The notes under the pieces: model-generated
The model's database searches: none
What the model saw: only the letters and a program-made list of their open reading frames with translations
What the model was told of the DNA's origin: nothing
Shown here: positions 55,701-62,991 of the stretch, piece by piece
Layout of the letters: every line of letters starts with the position of its first letter
How positions within the stretch are numbered: position 1 is the first letter of the stretch
Program-made: the position numbers and the translations under genes
Source: Gimesia aquarii
Lineage (GTDB): Bacteria > Planctomycetota > Planctomycetia > Planctomycetales > Planctomycetaceae
Length of the DNA stretch: 64,000 nt
Assembly (NCBI RefSeq): GCF_007748195.1
Contig: NZ_CP037920.1
Coordinates: 682,001 to 746,000 of the forward strand
Reading direction: 5' to 3'

Positions 55701-57840
55701 ACAGCTTGATTTTCGAGGAGAATCCATTCGTCAGGTAGATAAGAAAGTGATTGGTGGTGCTGTCGTCCAATGGACGATCTATTTGCAGGATTCCGTTGAA
55801 GGTTCGTACTTCATTACGGCCGAATCGACTTTGTCTCCCCCTGATTCCGGTAAAATTGAGATCCCACAAGTACGCGTAATGGATACCAGAGGCAATGTTG
55901 ATCCTCAAACAACGGAATTAGAAACTCAACAACATTTTCTGATGCTCGTAAATCACTCATGGGCACGACTTTCTTTATTGAATCAAGACAGTATTGCCCC
56001 AGTTGAGCGTCAGGAAATGCCCTTAGTGATCAATGATTCTCTTGCGAATCAGGCGATGGAGTTAGCACGCATTATCCGCAACCGTAAACCACCGATTTAT
56101 CAGATACAACAGTTTCAGGCAGATCAGGGAGCTGCCGCTGCAGTAAATCTGGCAGATTTGACCACTGTTTTGGCCAATGACGGAAGCTGGAAGACTCAGG
56201 CTGACTATCGAATACGAAATCGTTCGCGACAATTCTTGGCGATTCGACTTCCTGAAAAAACACAGGTTTTGAGTGCTTTTGTCAAAGGCAGACCAACGGC
56301 TCCCGTCCTGTTAAAACCTGATGCGCAAAACAAAGAGACTAAAAAAAATCTCATTTATCTAGTTGCCTTACCTAAGGCGAGTGCGGCTGATCTATCATTT
56401 TCGGTGAAGTTGATTATAGCAGGCCGTTTAGCACAACCATTGTCCCAAAGCACACTCCGATGGCAGGCACAACTAGTTGATATGCAGCCTCCGCAGGTTG
56501 TTGTCCCATCCGAAAATGCAGACTATGGAATTCCAGTGGCGCAGACCAAATGGACAGTGTATATTCCCAATGACTATACTGCGACAGCACTGCTGGACGA
56601 TCCACGTACTAATATGATTCCTATCAAGAATAGTCGCTCTTACTCTTCCGGTGGTCTCGATATTTCCAATCTTGCCAAAGACGTTGACAATTTATACTCC
56701 GTCTATAGTGGTAGTAAGAGTAGTCGTGTTCGAAGTCGAGTGATCAAAAATCTCAAACGATTGGAAGAGGGATTGAAAAATAGGCCAAGTTCGGAAATGG
56801 GACAAGGACAACAAGGCCTGCAAATCAAGCAAAAGATTGGTGAAATTCAATTGAGAGAACAACAGCGTCAGGCACAGCAGGAAAAATTATTTGGTAATTC
56901 CAGAGATATGAATGGCGATGGGCAAGTTGATTTTGATTCCGATGAAACATTTAACCAGTTAGTAATTGGTAATAATGCAGCTTTATTTGAAGCGAATAAG
57001 GGAGTTACTTTTCAAAAAAATGTGAAGGGTAAAACAAAAACTTCCGCAGGGGATCTCTCCGGAAAGTCAAGACTTTCAAAAGAAAAAGCTGAATTAAGAG
57101 GCTTTTCTTTTCAAAGGGAATTAGACAAAAAAGGTGCCAAGAAGAAAGCCACCAGTAAGCCCGTTGACAGTCGCGCACTCAGGCGAAAGCAAAGTTTTGA
57201 AAATGCCGCTGGGCAAATCCAGTCCCCATTTGGTCTTCCTCAACAGCAAAGTGCAGAACCCAATGCTTCAACTCCCCGGTTCAATGATCAAGTTCGTTCT
57301 GAAAAGTTGTCTCAAAAAGGTAAAAGTGATCTTTGGATGCAGCTAAATGAAGTGGAAGAATCACTGGCAGATGCGAAATCTCCAAATCTGAGCTTTGGTA
57401 GTAATTTTTCTGGTTTAGAGCGTGAAGATATTCTTAACCGATCAATGGATACCGAAAGCCGTGGACAACAGGCAGGTTGGACACAGGCAGGGGGAATTTC
57501 TCTGAAGTTTAATCTCCCCATTCACGGCCACAAACTTGAGTTCACAAAAATCAACGGGCAGCCTAAGTTGGCACTTAGTTTACGATCTGAAAATACGTAT
57601 GAAATTGGTTCTGCTGTACTTTGGACTTTGATTTGGGGGCTGATTTTGCTTGCATTGATCTGGTACGGATTTCGTTTTTCTCAGTCAGAGATTGCACAAG
57701 TTCGGTTAGGTGCCATACTGATTCTGATCGGTTTAGCTGGTTGGTTATTCCTCTCCGGAGTATTAGCAATTTTCGGCATGGTATTCTTTCTCACTGGCTC
57801 AATCTGTCTTGCCTACCGGTATGTGAGGCGAGCTACTTGA
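49750..57840 (+). CDS. 2696-residue giant exported protein: two fused copies of the same module family
   Basis: Signal peptide near residues 28-50, then module A (about 70-980) starting with VYIPVDELDALL (V75-). Two membrane segments (about 986-1006, 1011-1034) are followed by a polar, Gly/Pro/Ala-rich stretch (1040-1235), then three to four more membrane segments (1242-1345). The last of these ends in an Ala-x-Phe-Ala|Gln site (near 1349) like a signal-peptidase site. Module B (about 1360-2610) begins with VIPYEVG and RIFLSREEFIKLW. Near its end are a coiled-coil-like region and an EF-hand/dockerin-like calcium loop DMNGDGQVDFDSDE (2386-2399). The C terminus has two or three helices (2617-2690). 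A single continuous frame; no known family recognised beyond similarity to the preceding gene. Confidence 0.82.
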   Translation: MGFAMISNSTNSSEHKTIPRQRIRYKRGLLFWSVCWLSMSVCMNSVLQQTGLAQKPVAHKEASNSDQKKWPKTAVYIPVDELDALLMRDRSGVLLPRTQYEALKKQAKVNSDGIVLPNSNIIIHDATYQATVSDRQLMIEATISIQQFQQKLTVVNLPLHGLAVESAMLDQQPAMIARSSGKIDLLQLFSQQQGEHQLVIKLSAPLNSVGSDQVAQFRLLPNVASRFKLEMPSNQYLIVNDLKLKPSTKNKKTGYEFPIGGTGQVNLKITEQTHEQTNDSLVFARSAIGVSVSPGKVAWQAQTALSIYGQSLDQIIFSVPQFLEIVSVESTGLESWELNDSVKDQQRTEITLNYRQPIEGERQIICRGVMTTKTDQAWNVPDLHIEKVNSHVGSVLIRYPYGVRLQVENTDSVRRRVIKNSANMKKATERSVNSPGMDFDFWQQMFDITLVTQEKRSEVQMAASTIVEINEQGLNLQLVTTVESLFAPLFEFQMHIPAEWTILGATIQNQNANWKESSREAGSKLIRLPFVKALPANTEAKVVILAHRDLENWPPDSGSQLLELPKIELPQAKILEGSIIINADSDWDLVPSGLTNLEPMQERISKMRFGYQYQDNNYKGSLTVSRKPLQLAAHHLQYVRLDQTTFFSHFETTLNVERGSYRKLMVALPENVGTDLQFRLMKTDGKIIEQVADKPQNGLRVWTLKMDRRLSGKQILVVTIEQPRKEGEIVTIPQLQIMSADRQYGEVAFEAEGDQRLRIQTIGLRGQPLTSIDAAELQLPVSYWSRERIVAAYRFVGVGHQIQAEETRFKQTVVPTAIAHQLALKSLLGHAGEVQNEVLLSFSAVGIQSLKVALPDQALLLSALVDGIPVEVRNTGKAFIIPVASGSQSAGTRTLKLLYDVNQRPLDQTQQFSQSPPQVAVVDGAGQTQPLEILNQSWSVLYPDELLITESKGDFIPAKPLVRPGMLESIRRQLSLLSPRQMVGRFFMLFFICIAILICTYCFRRGGISGMAFLIGGFCVLFLMILLLMPALNSKRALVRISSSRNLQEQPGQAAAAYSSDDGSETDGYYLKDKMEMIPNVQDGIETESMGRSRVSGVTERAEKALGLKRNQPQLAAPMDQPSLAKSPQGVRSHAISGVPKSQLPEPSASIEIEGKLGGLGGGALPAAETPAAPKEQSKNDFVAGFESPLPARTLGGRLSVVAPLPEPVGFHSLAFQYYGAPRQEPLSLSISLQQLQRSRRFCLAVIAGLLWLSWLFRGISCRRKLALVIFGILLPVTCSALVSVQYQSLLDGVFWGSILASILWSLEWFYQRLRSEIKALLHSTDKQATVTSLILLGSFLCSPEAVFAQNKPVVEPKLPQNLVIPYEVGKDPLSSQRIFLSREEFIKLWNEAHPDQRMNQESESGGVISQALYSAKVKAGAEAGQAIVHVKGRLVIHTIGNQPATLPLPLGEAAISSALLDGKSATILVRQAKAKKTRLENVYSIMISKPGLHLLDLEFDLPARQTGVTGSFRISLQPVASGRFTLELSDKDSQISITGSRASYRKQTLSGKTTLELPIDQGGTIQFAWRPAEERGAIQGIVQCKSTQATVVQDAGLVLRNEYDYRVRQGEINQASLKIFEGLRIQSIYGPDVGGWEMVGTGEERRVKVFLRRDIKGSTKINIVAFHPLSVSKQSRVVNIPQIAPENITNETGTVGVYAESQFQIRPEEIAGAIQIDVGQFKNPATSSPALKVAGQVLRPQWAYRFSRRPLTFRFSVSRRQPEKLAVAEHAVLVSPRKMSLSSRVKYQLKGTPESTFVIELPETYLILNVNAEELDDWYVIEQNADDMRVLVLEFKELKTNQVEVVFDGVIPRNANKLEAEVMMPTPLEVSSIRSDLAIWCDDSLLASAPELKDWRSISPEDLSAELKEQQPRLPQFAFRSTAELPEWINLELSPARPMVTANSLVMTTVGNVSVSYTVGIRWMIQGAATDVFSFTTPAWLGEQLDFRGESIRQVDKKVIGGAVVQWTIYLQDSVEGSYFITAESTLSPPDSGKIEIPQVRVMDTRGNVDPQTTELETQQHFLMLVNHSWARLSLLNQDSIAPVERQEMPLVINDSLANQAMELARIIRNRKPPIYQIQQFQADQGAAAAVNLADLTTVLANDGSWKTQADYRIRNRSRQFLAIRLPEKTQVLSAFVKGRPTAPVLLKPDAQNKETKKNLIYLVALPKASAADLSFSVKLIIAGRLAQPLSQSTLRWQAQLVDMQPPQVVVPSENADYGIPVAQTKWTVYIPNDYTATALLDDPRTNMIPIKNSRSYSSGGLDISNLAKDVDNLYSVYSGSKSSRVRSRVIKNLKRLEEGLKNRPSSEMGQGQQGLQIKQKIGEIQLREQQRQAQQEKLFGNSRDMNGDGQVDFDSDETFNQLVIGNNAALFEANKGVTFQKNVKGKTKTSAGDLSGKSRLSKEKAELRGFSFQRELDKKGAKKKATSKPVDSRALRRKQSFENAAGQIQSPFGLPQQQSAEPNASTPRFNDQVRSEKLSQKGKSDLWMQLNEVEESLADAKSPNLSFGSNFSGLEREDILNRSMDTESRGQQAGWTQAGGISLKFNLPIHGHKLEFTKINGQPKLALSLRSENTYEIGSAVLWTLIWGLILLALIWYGFRFSQSEIAQVRLGAILILIGLAGWLFLSGVLAIFGMVFFLTGSICLAYRYVRRAT

Positions 57841-57916
57841 AATCGATGATGATTCTGTTGTATCTTGCAGCAATGAATTTCAAGTAACTTTCTCGTTCCA
57901 ATTGTTAGAGGCCATT

Positions 57917-58600
57917 ATGGGAACCAAAGTCATCTGGCTGGGACATGCCACTTATCAAATTGAAACTGCTGGTAAAACGATTTTGCTGGACCCCTTTCTG
58001 ACCGGCAATCCAAGCGCCACGATCTCAGCAGATAGCTTATCAGCAGAGGCCATTATTGTAAGCCACGGCCACGGCGATCATGTTGGTGATACTGTCGAGA
58101 TTGCGAAGCGGACAAGTGCTCTTGTGATTGCTAACTTTGAAATCGCAGAGTGGATGCAAAAACAAGGTGTGGAAAATGTGCATCCCCAGCATATTGGTGG
58201 AGCGCATCAATACGATTTTGGAACGATTAAACTTACGATTGCACACCACGGCTCCATGTTACCGGATGGGAGTAATGGTGGCAGCCCTTGCGGAGTTTTA
58301 TTGAAATTAGCAGAGGGGACAATTTACTTCGCTGCTGACACTGGCTTATTTTATGATATGACTTTGATTGGTGAGGAAGGTGTAGATCTGGCGATCTTAC
58401 CCATAGGTGATAATTTTACAATGGGACCGGAGGACTCAGTAAAGGCAACCAAATTCATTGCCCCAAAACGAGTGACACCAATGCATTATAACACGTGGCC
58501 ACTCATTGAACAGGATGCAGTGGCATGGGCCGAGCAGATAAAAGCGCAGACAACAGCAGAACCGGTTGTATTAGAGCCGGGGGAATCTTTCGAATTATGA
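57917..58600 (+). CDS. Metal-dependent hydrolase of the UPF0173 family (MBL fold)
   Basis: 227 residues from ATG 57917 (AGAGG at 57907-57911 supports it over the TTG at 57902). Metallo-beta-lactamase fold with the motif SHGHGDHVGD, a HHGSM segment, the Asp in YFAADTGLFYD and a late His in MHYNTWP. UPF0173 members are probably general phosphoesterases or lactonases; substrate unknown. Its stop codon is 4 bases from that of the convergent Rieske gene. Confidence 0.9.
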   Translation: MGTKVIWLGHATYQIETAGKTILLDPFLTGNPSATISADSLSAEAIIVSHGHGDHVGDTVEIAKRTSALVIANFEIAEWMQKQGVENVHPQHIGGAHQYDFGTIKLTIAHHGSMLPDGSNGGSPCGVLLKLAEGTIYFAADTGLFYDMTLIGEEGVDLAILPIGDNFTMGPEDSVKATKFIAPKRVTPMHYNTWPLIEQDAVAWAEQIKAQTTAEPVVLEPGESFEL

Positions 58601-58604
58601 GAGT

Positions 58605-58949
58605 TCACTGAGCTTCAGCCTCTTCTGGAGGAAGCTCTAGTCCCACTTGTATTTCATCTCCTTCAATACGAACAGGATATGTGGGAACTTGAAGCTTGGA
58701 TTTAGGATTATCAAGCCACGTTCCGTCTTTGATACAAAATCGCCATGCATGCCAGGGACAAGTTACGGCTCCCTCTTCGTCGACGTACCCTGTAGAAAGT
58801 GGGGCTCCCTGGTGAGGACAAAAGTCATTTATAGCAGTGTAGTTCCCTTCTTTTAGGAAAACAGCAATCATCTGTCCTTCCAAGTGAAAGGCGCGGCCTT
58901 CACCTTCAGGAATATCTTTGATTTTGGCAATCGAATAATATGTGGTCAC
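58605..58949 (-). CDS. Rieske [2Fe-2S] ferredoxin (NirD-like)
   Basis: 114-residue soluble Rieske domain protein. Cluster ligands are C44 and H46 (CPHQGAPLS) and C64 and H67 (CPWHAWRF). No signal peptide and no membrane helix, so it is a cytoplasmic electron carrier, or a subunit of an oxygenase or reductase whose partner is not seen. It lies 26 bases downstream of the DUF4350 gene on the same strand and may be its operon's last gene, although a functional link is not obvious. Confidence 0.9.
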   Translation of the reverse strand: MTTYYSIAKIKDIPEGEGRAFHLEGQMIAVFLKEGNYTAINDFCPHQGAPLSTGYVDEEGAVTCPWHAWRFCIKDGTWLDNPKSKLQVPTYPVRIEGDEIQVGLELPPEEAEAQ

Positions 58950-58975
58950 AAAAACAATTCCAGTTATTTAATGAG

Positions 58976-60208
58976 TCAACGTCCAGGCTGGGCCGCTTGG
59001 CGAATTTTCGATAGTTTACGGATCAGGCTACCCATTTGGTGACGTGTGATAGATTTTGAATTCGAAAGTTTAGCAGCTTTCATTAACAAGGCTTTGACTT
59101 TTTGCGGATCTTGTTTGAGACGTCTTGCGATTGGATCAATCACGCGGTGCTCTTCTCCGCGAAAGTGCCTGAGATGTAGCTCCGTAAAGAGTTGCTTGAC
59201 ATACGCACGAAATAATGCATGTGCGTTACCATTTTTAAAGTGTAAATTTCCTACATTATCAGTATGCGAGACAATGTTATGTCGTGCAAGAATGTGAGAT
59301 GAAAGAAAAGGACCAAAACGGATACTGTGCCACCATCCATACAGCAGCAGTGCTATCAATATTTGTATAGTTAAAGGTCGAAAAGTAGGATTGATCAATA
59401 AAGCCACGACTTTTGAAGTTCCTGAAGCATTCAGAGATTCATCGACGACTACATAATCAAGCATCCCCGCTGATTCGATCAGTCGAAAGGCAGCAACGCT
59501 TCCGCCATCAATCATAGACTGATTGGAAAAAATATCTGAGGACGCAGCTACAACGATGTCGCCAAACCCGTGTTTCAGTCGAACTGCTTGTTTGGTCTCT
59601 CCTAATGAAATCAGTGTCTGGCCTGATTTAGAATTCACTTGGGCATTCGTTTCCCAGATAATCGATTTCGCATCGGGAAATACCGTAGTTGCTTTACCAG
59701 CCAGAAGACTATGCTTGTCATCGAAAGAGAAAGTAATTCGGCTTTCCTTATTCTTCTGTTTTTCAACATAATCTAAAGGAATATTTTCGCGTTCTGTTTC
59801 ATCAAGATAACTTACACTGATTTCCAATGGATTGATTTCAAACTCTGGGTGTTTATCACTTGCTGAGATGATTAGCCGCCCTCCTTCATTGACCCAGTCA
59901 AGTAAGATAGACCATTCTAAAGGACTGGGATATCTGGCTGGCCCCAAAATGCAGAGCGTGTCATTATAATCCAGAGACTGATTCAGCATTGATAATGGAA
60001 CACGATTGCGTTCCGTATAGTTGGTTTCGTATTCCAACAACAGAAAAAACGCTTTTTTCCCACTGCCTGATGAACTATATGTATCATCCATTGCTCCTGT
60101 GCCGAATTCCGGAAACCAGAAATGGAGACTAAGTAGGGTGCAAAGGAAGAGCAGCCAGATCCAGCCGACGTTCCTGCGTTCACGCTTTTTTCTGGAAGGC
60201 TGCTTCAT
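58976..60208 (-). CDS. DUF4350 domain-containing membrane protein
   Basis: 410 residues. A basic N terminus and helix (about 13-35) precede an extracytoplasmic domain of DUF4350 type, with AMDDTYSSSGSGKKAFFLLL and LDYNDTLCILGP, the start of a glutamine-amidotransferase-like fold. A second helix follows (about 285-305), then a cytoplasmic C-terminal helical tail. DUF4350 proteins usually occur with RDD, SpoIIM, DUF4129, MoxR and DUF58 genes. This gene overlaps the DUF4129 gene by 29 bases. Confidence 0.85.
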   Translation of the reverse strand: MKQPSRKKRERRNVGWIWLLFLCTLLSLHFWFPEFGTGAMDDTYSSSGSGKKAFFLLLEYETNYTERNRVPLSMLNQSLDYNDTLCILGPARYPSPLEWSILLDWVNEGGRLIISASDKHPEFEINPLEISVSYLDETERENIPLDYVEKQKNKESRITFSFDDKHSLLAGKATTVFPDAKSIIWETNAQVNSKSGQTLISLGETKQAVRLKHGFGDIVVAASSDIFSNQSMIDGGSVAAFRLIESAGMLDYVVVDESLNASGTSKVVALLINPTFRPLTIQILIALLLYGWWHSIRFGPFLSSHILARHNIVSHTDNVGNLHFKNGNAHALFRAYVKQLFTELHLRHFRGEEHRVIDPIARRLKQDPQKVKALLMKAAKLSNSKSITRHQMGSLIRKLSKIRQAAQPGR

Positions 60209-60980
60209 AACTGTTTAAAGTACTTTCAAAATGTTCTTTGGTGGCTTCTCGTCGCCCAAACCCTAAAGGCTCATATGTACGAATTATTTTGCGAAATGAA
60301 TCACCGGGTAAGCCGTGAGGTCGCGCCGCTCGAAGGTAATCTCGATAAGTCAATCCTTTACGGAAACGAATCCACCCTGATCGTTCAATGAAACTCATTG
60401 AGCCGTATAACAATTGTACGATGGCATTGTGGTAATCACCGGATTTGGCGAATTTTTTTGCTCGTTGTAGATAGATGGACGCTTCATTTTCTGCAGGCGA
60501 AACAATCTGTTCTATAATCATTTCACCTTGTAATTGTGCTCTTTTTGGCTCATCACTCTTTTTTCGTGCGTAATCGATTCCTTTAAAGGATCGATAGAGC
60601 AAATACAAAATCAAACAGCAGATAGAAAAGATAAACGCATAAGATAGAATCAATAGAAATAGTCCTCCGAAGGCAAAGAAGAAGGGTTCGGCCGCATTAG
60701 CTTCTTGTTCCTGGGACTCTTTTAAAAATTCTTCCCAATCAAAGGGTAAATCAGAAGCTGTTTCACGTTGTTGGGTTAGATGGCGAAATTCGGGCCGACT
60801 GAGGATTTGTCTCGTATCTTGTTCGATGATTGTTCGGTCAGGCGATAAAGCTTTGGAATAGTCGTTCTCAATCGTCTGAGAAAATATTGTGGTTGCATCT
60901 AATAGAAAGCAAGTTATTAAAACAAAACTTAATACAAAACTCCTTACTGGTTCATAATTCCACGGGAGGTAATAAATCAT
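60180..60980 (-). CDS. DUF4129 domain-containing membrane protein
   Basis: 266 residues: an N-terminal signal or anchor segment (about 10-32), an acidic extracytoplasmic stretch, a long helix (about 98-130) and a C-terminal cytoplasmic DUF4129 domain (about 165-260) with AIVQLLYGSMSFIERSGW and LTYRDYLRAA. DUF4129 is typical of transglutaminase-associated and MoxR/DUF58 clusters. It begins in an ATGA overlap with the upstream gene. Confidence 0.85.
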   Translation of the reverse strand: MIYYLPWNYEPVRSFVLSFVLITCFLLDATTIFSQTIENDYSKALSPDRTIIEQDTRQILSRPEFRHLTQQRETASDLPFDWEEFLKESQEQEANAAEPFFFAFGGLFLLILSYAFIFSICCLILYLLYRSFKGIDYARKKSDEPKRAQLQGEMIIEQIVSPAENEASIYLQRAKKFAKSGDYHNAIVQLLYGSMSFIERSGWIRFRKGLTYRDYLRAARPHGLPGDSFRKIIRTYEPLGFGRREATKEHFESTLNSYEAAFQKKA

Positions 60981-61894
60981 AATAATGCCTCTCCCTTTTT
61001 GAGGTTCTGAGAAACTTCTGCCATACGTAATTCCATATCCCAGCAGTCACGATGAACCCGCAGATCTATGTATGTGAAGAACCAGGCTAGACGACCAATC
61101 GGATAAACGAGCAGGATGAATCCTGTCAATACAGCTAAAACTCGTGGATCGGATGTCATCAATAGCAGAATATTGGATAAGGATTGATCGATTGCTTCAA
61201 TATCAAATAAATATGGGATTTTCCCCATGACGATTGGAAATTCTAATAATTTATAAGATAGATAATCGAACGTAACAAAAAAAATCAAAGTCAGGACGTA
61301 GCAGAAAAAGAACGACCAGAGACCACGAAAAAAAAGTGCCCCAAAATCATGTGAGATCAGATTTTTCGTTCGATGATCATGTGAAGTTCCTGACTGTGAA
61401 GCAATCCCGGCATAACGGAGTGAAGATTGTTCTGCACGAAAACTGCTTCGTAGTGTCAACCAGATTCCAGGAATAAAAATGTATATAAAACCTACTAAAA
61501 TCAATATGTTATCAGAGAAAAATATCAAAGCGGGGCCGATAAAAATAATCGCTCGGTCAAACAGACAGCGGAAGATTAAGGAGATCAATTGTGGGTTAAA
61601 TTGATTCCTCAAAGCACGAAAGCCTTGTTGATTTCCAAAAGTATATAAAGCAGTATTCCAGGTGAGAATCACACCCAACGGTGAAGTTGCGAAGTAGGCA
61701 ACTGTAATAGCAGTGCTAAGATTGACCAGAAAATAGTAGCTGAGAAGATAGACTAACGTGCAAGCAGGTATGGCAAACAAAGCCCAAATTTTTAAAAGAG
61801 GGATTAGAAAACGTCCATAAAACATAATTGCCAGATCCAAACATTTGACTGCCTTACGGGGAACGAGAGCAATATTGACATGATCAAATCTCAT
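60977..61894 (-). CDS. Polytopic membrane protein of the RDD/SpoIIM operon, unknown function
   Basis: 305 residues with six hydrophobic segments (about 28-50, 54-75, 105-135, 137-155, 180-205 and 250-275). Its place between the SpoIIM and DUF4129 genes is conserved in comparable operons as far as I recall. It is coupled to both neighbours by 4-base ATGA overlaps, indicating strictly linked expression. No domain can be named with confidence. Confidence 0.75.
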   Translation of the reverse strand: MRFDHVNIALVPRKAVKCLDLAIMFYGRFLIPLLKIWALFAIPACTLVYLLSYYFLVNLSTAITVAYFATSPLGVILTWNTALYTFGNQQGFRALRNQFNPQLISLIFRCLFDRAIIFIGPALIFFSDNILILVGFIYIFIPGIWLTLRSSFRAEQSSLRYAGIASQSGTSHDHRTKNLISHDFGALFFRGLWSFFFCYVLTLIFFVTFDYLSYKLLEFPIVMGKIPYLFDIEAIDQSLSNILLLMTSDPRVLAVLTGFILLVYPIGRLAWFFTYIDLRVHRDCWDMELRMAEVSQNLKKGEALL

Positions 61895-62991
61895 GAATGC
61901 GGTCCCCTGTTGAAACCAACTTCACTGGATTTACTTCGTTCCCTTTTTTTAACTGGTAATGGAGTTATATCTGCCTGTCGTCCTGCAAATCCCAGGTAAA
62001 TGAAAACAATTATCCAAAGGCCGCTACCAACTACATATTTGACAAGGTTAGATATTCCAGAAGGAGACCAGAACGCTTCAATCAAGGCAGCCACAACCAG
62101 CATGACGGCAGCTCCTCCTGCGATTTGAACCGCCTCGAGTCCACGGACTTGTAATGACTGAAAACGCGTTCTTTGACCAGGATGAATGAGGGCGTCACCC
62201 AAAATCAATCCCGCTCCTCCGGCAACGGCTATCGCCGTCAATTCAAATGAGCCATGTGAGATGACGAAACTCAAAAATCGCTCTCCATTTCCCTGGCTGA
62301 CAATATAACCTGAAACAGCTCCCAGAAAGATGCCATTGAATAACAAGGTGTAGATCGTCCCAACTCCCAGTAGAATCCCCAGTGCAAAACACTGTAGCGC
62401 AATTCCTACATTATGATTAATATAAAACCCCGCCATCGATGCCCTTTGATCTCCGAATGTGGATTCCTCAGATAGAAAACTGTCTTTCTCATCTGTTCTA
62501 TCTGTTGTTTTTTCCTCTTCATTATTTAAGGGACTCTCTTCACCATACATCAGATCGAAGTTAGCCATCATCTCTTCTGGAATGATGCGAGTTGCCAGGC
62601 TGGGATTATTCTGCACAACATACCAACTGATACCGAGGGGTAAAAAAAACAAGAGGCATGCAGTAAGAAAGTAACCAATATTGGCTCGAAAGAGGCGAGG
62701 AAAACCAACAGCGAGATAATGGAATACACCTGCTAAATTTGCAGGTGGTGCACCATAAAACAGGTTATGTCCACGGGCTACCAGATCGTTCAAGTAGGAA
62801 GTTAAATCATGTCCCCAGCCACGAGAACGAATCGTGGCCAAGTCATTGGAGACTTCTCGTAACAGTTGAGAATATTTCGAAATTTCTTCTGCAGGTAGTT
62901 TGGTAAACGATTCCCTCCGTATACTCATCAGAAATTCTTCAAATTGTTTCCAATGTGGTTGGCGCTGTTGAATAAATTTGTGTTTATCCAA
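61891..62991 (-). CDS. SpoIIM-family membrane protein
   Basis: 366 residues. A cytoplasmic helical N-terminal region (1-95) is followed by a SpoIIM-like membrane domain with several helices (about 105-345), containing GVGTIYTLLFNGIFLGAVSG and the late SHGSFELTAIAVAGGAG. SpoIIM belongs to the stage II sporulation complex in Bacillus, but the family is widespread in non-sporulating bacteria with RDD/DUF4129/MoxR genes, where its role is not known. It overlaps the RDD gene by 8 bases. Confidence 0.88.
   Translation of the reverse strand: MDKHKFIQQRQPHWKQFEEFLMSIRRESFTKLPAEEISKYSQLLREVSNDLATIRSRGWGHDLTSYLNDLVARGHNLFYGAPPANLAGVFHYLAVGFPRLFRANIGYFLTACLLFFLPLGISWYVVQNNPSLATRIIPEEMMANFDLMYGEESPLNNEEEKTTDRTDEKDSFLSEESTFGDQRASMAGFYINHNVGIALQCFALGILLGVGTIYTLLFNGIFLGAVSGYIVSQGNGERFLSFVISHGSFELTAIAVAGGAGLILGDALIHPGQRTRFQSLQVRGLEAVQIAGGAAVMLVVAALIEAFWSPSGISNLVKYVVGSGLWIIVFIYLGFAGRQADITPLPVKKRERSKSSEVGFNRGPHS

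Noticed and set aside
46163-57840. Interpretation of the giant genes as non-ribosomal peptide or polyketide synthases
   Set aside because: No carrier, condensation, adenylation or ketosynthase motifs; the chains are exported and beta-rich.
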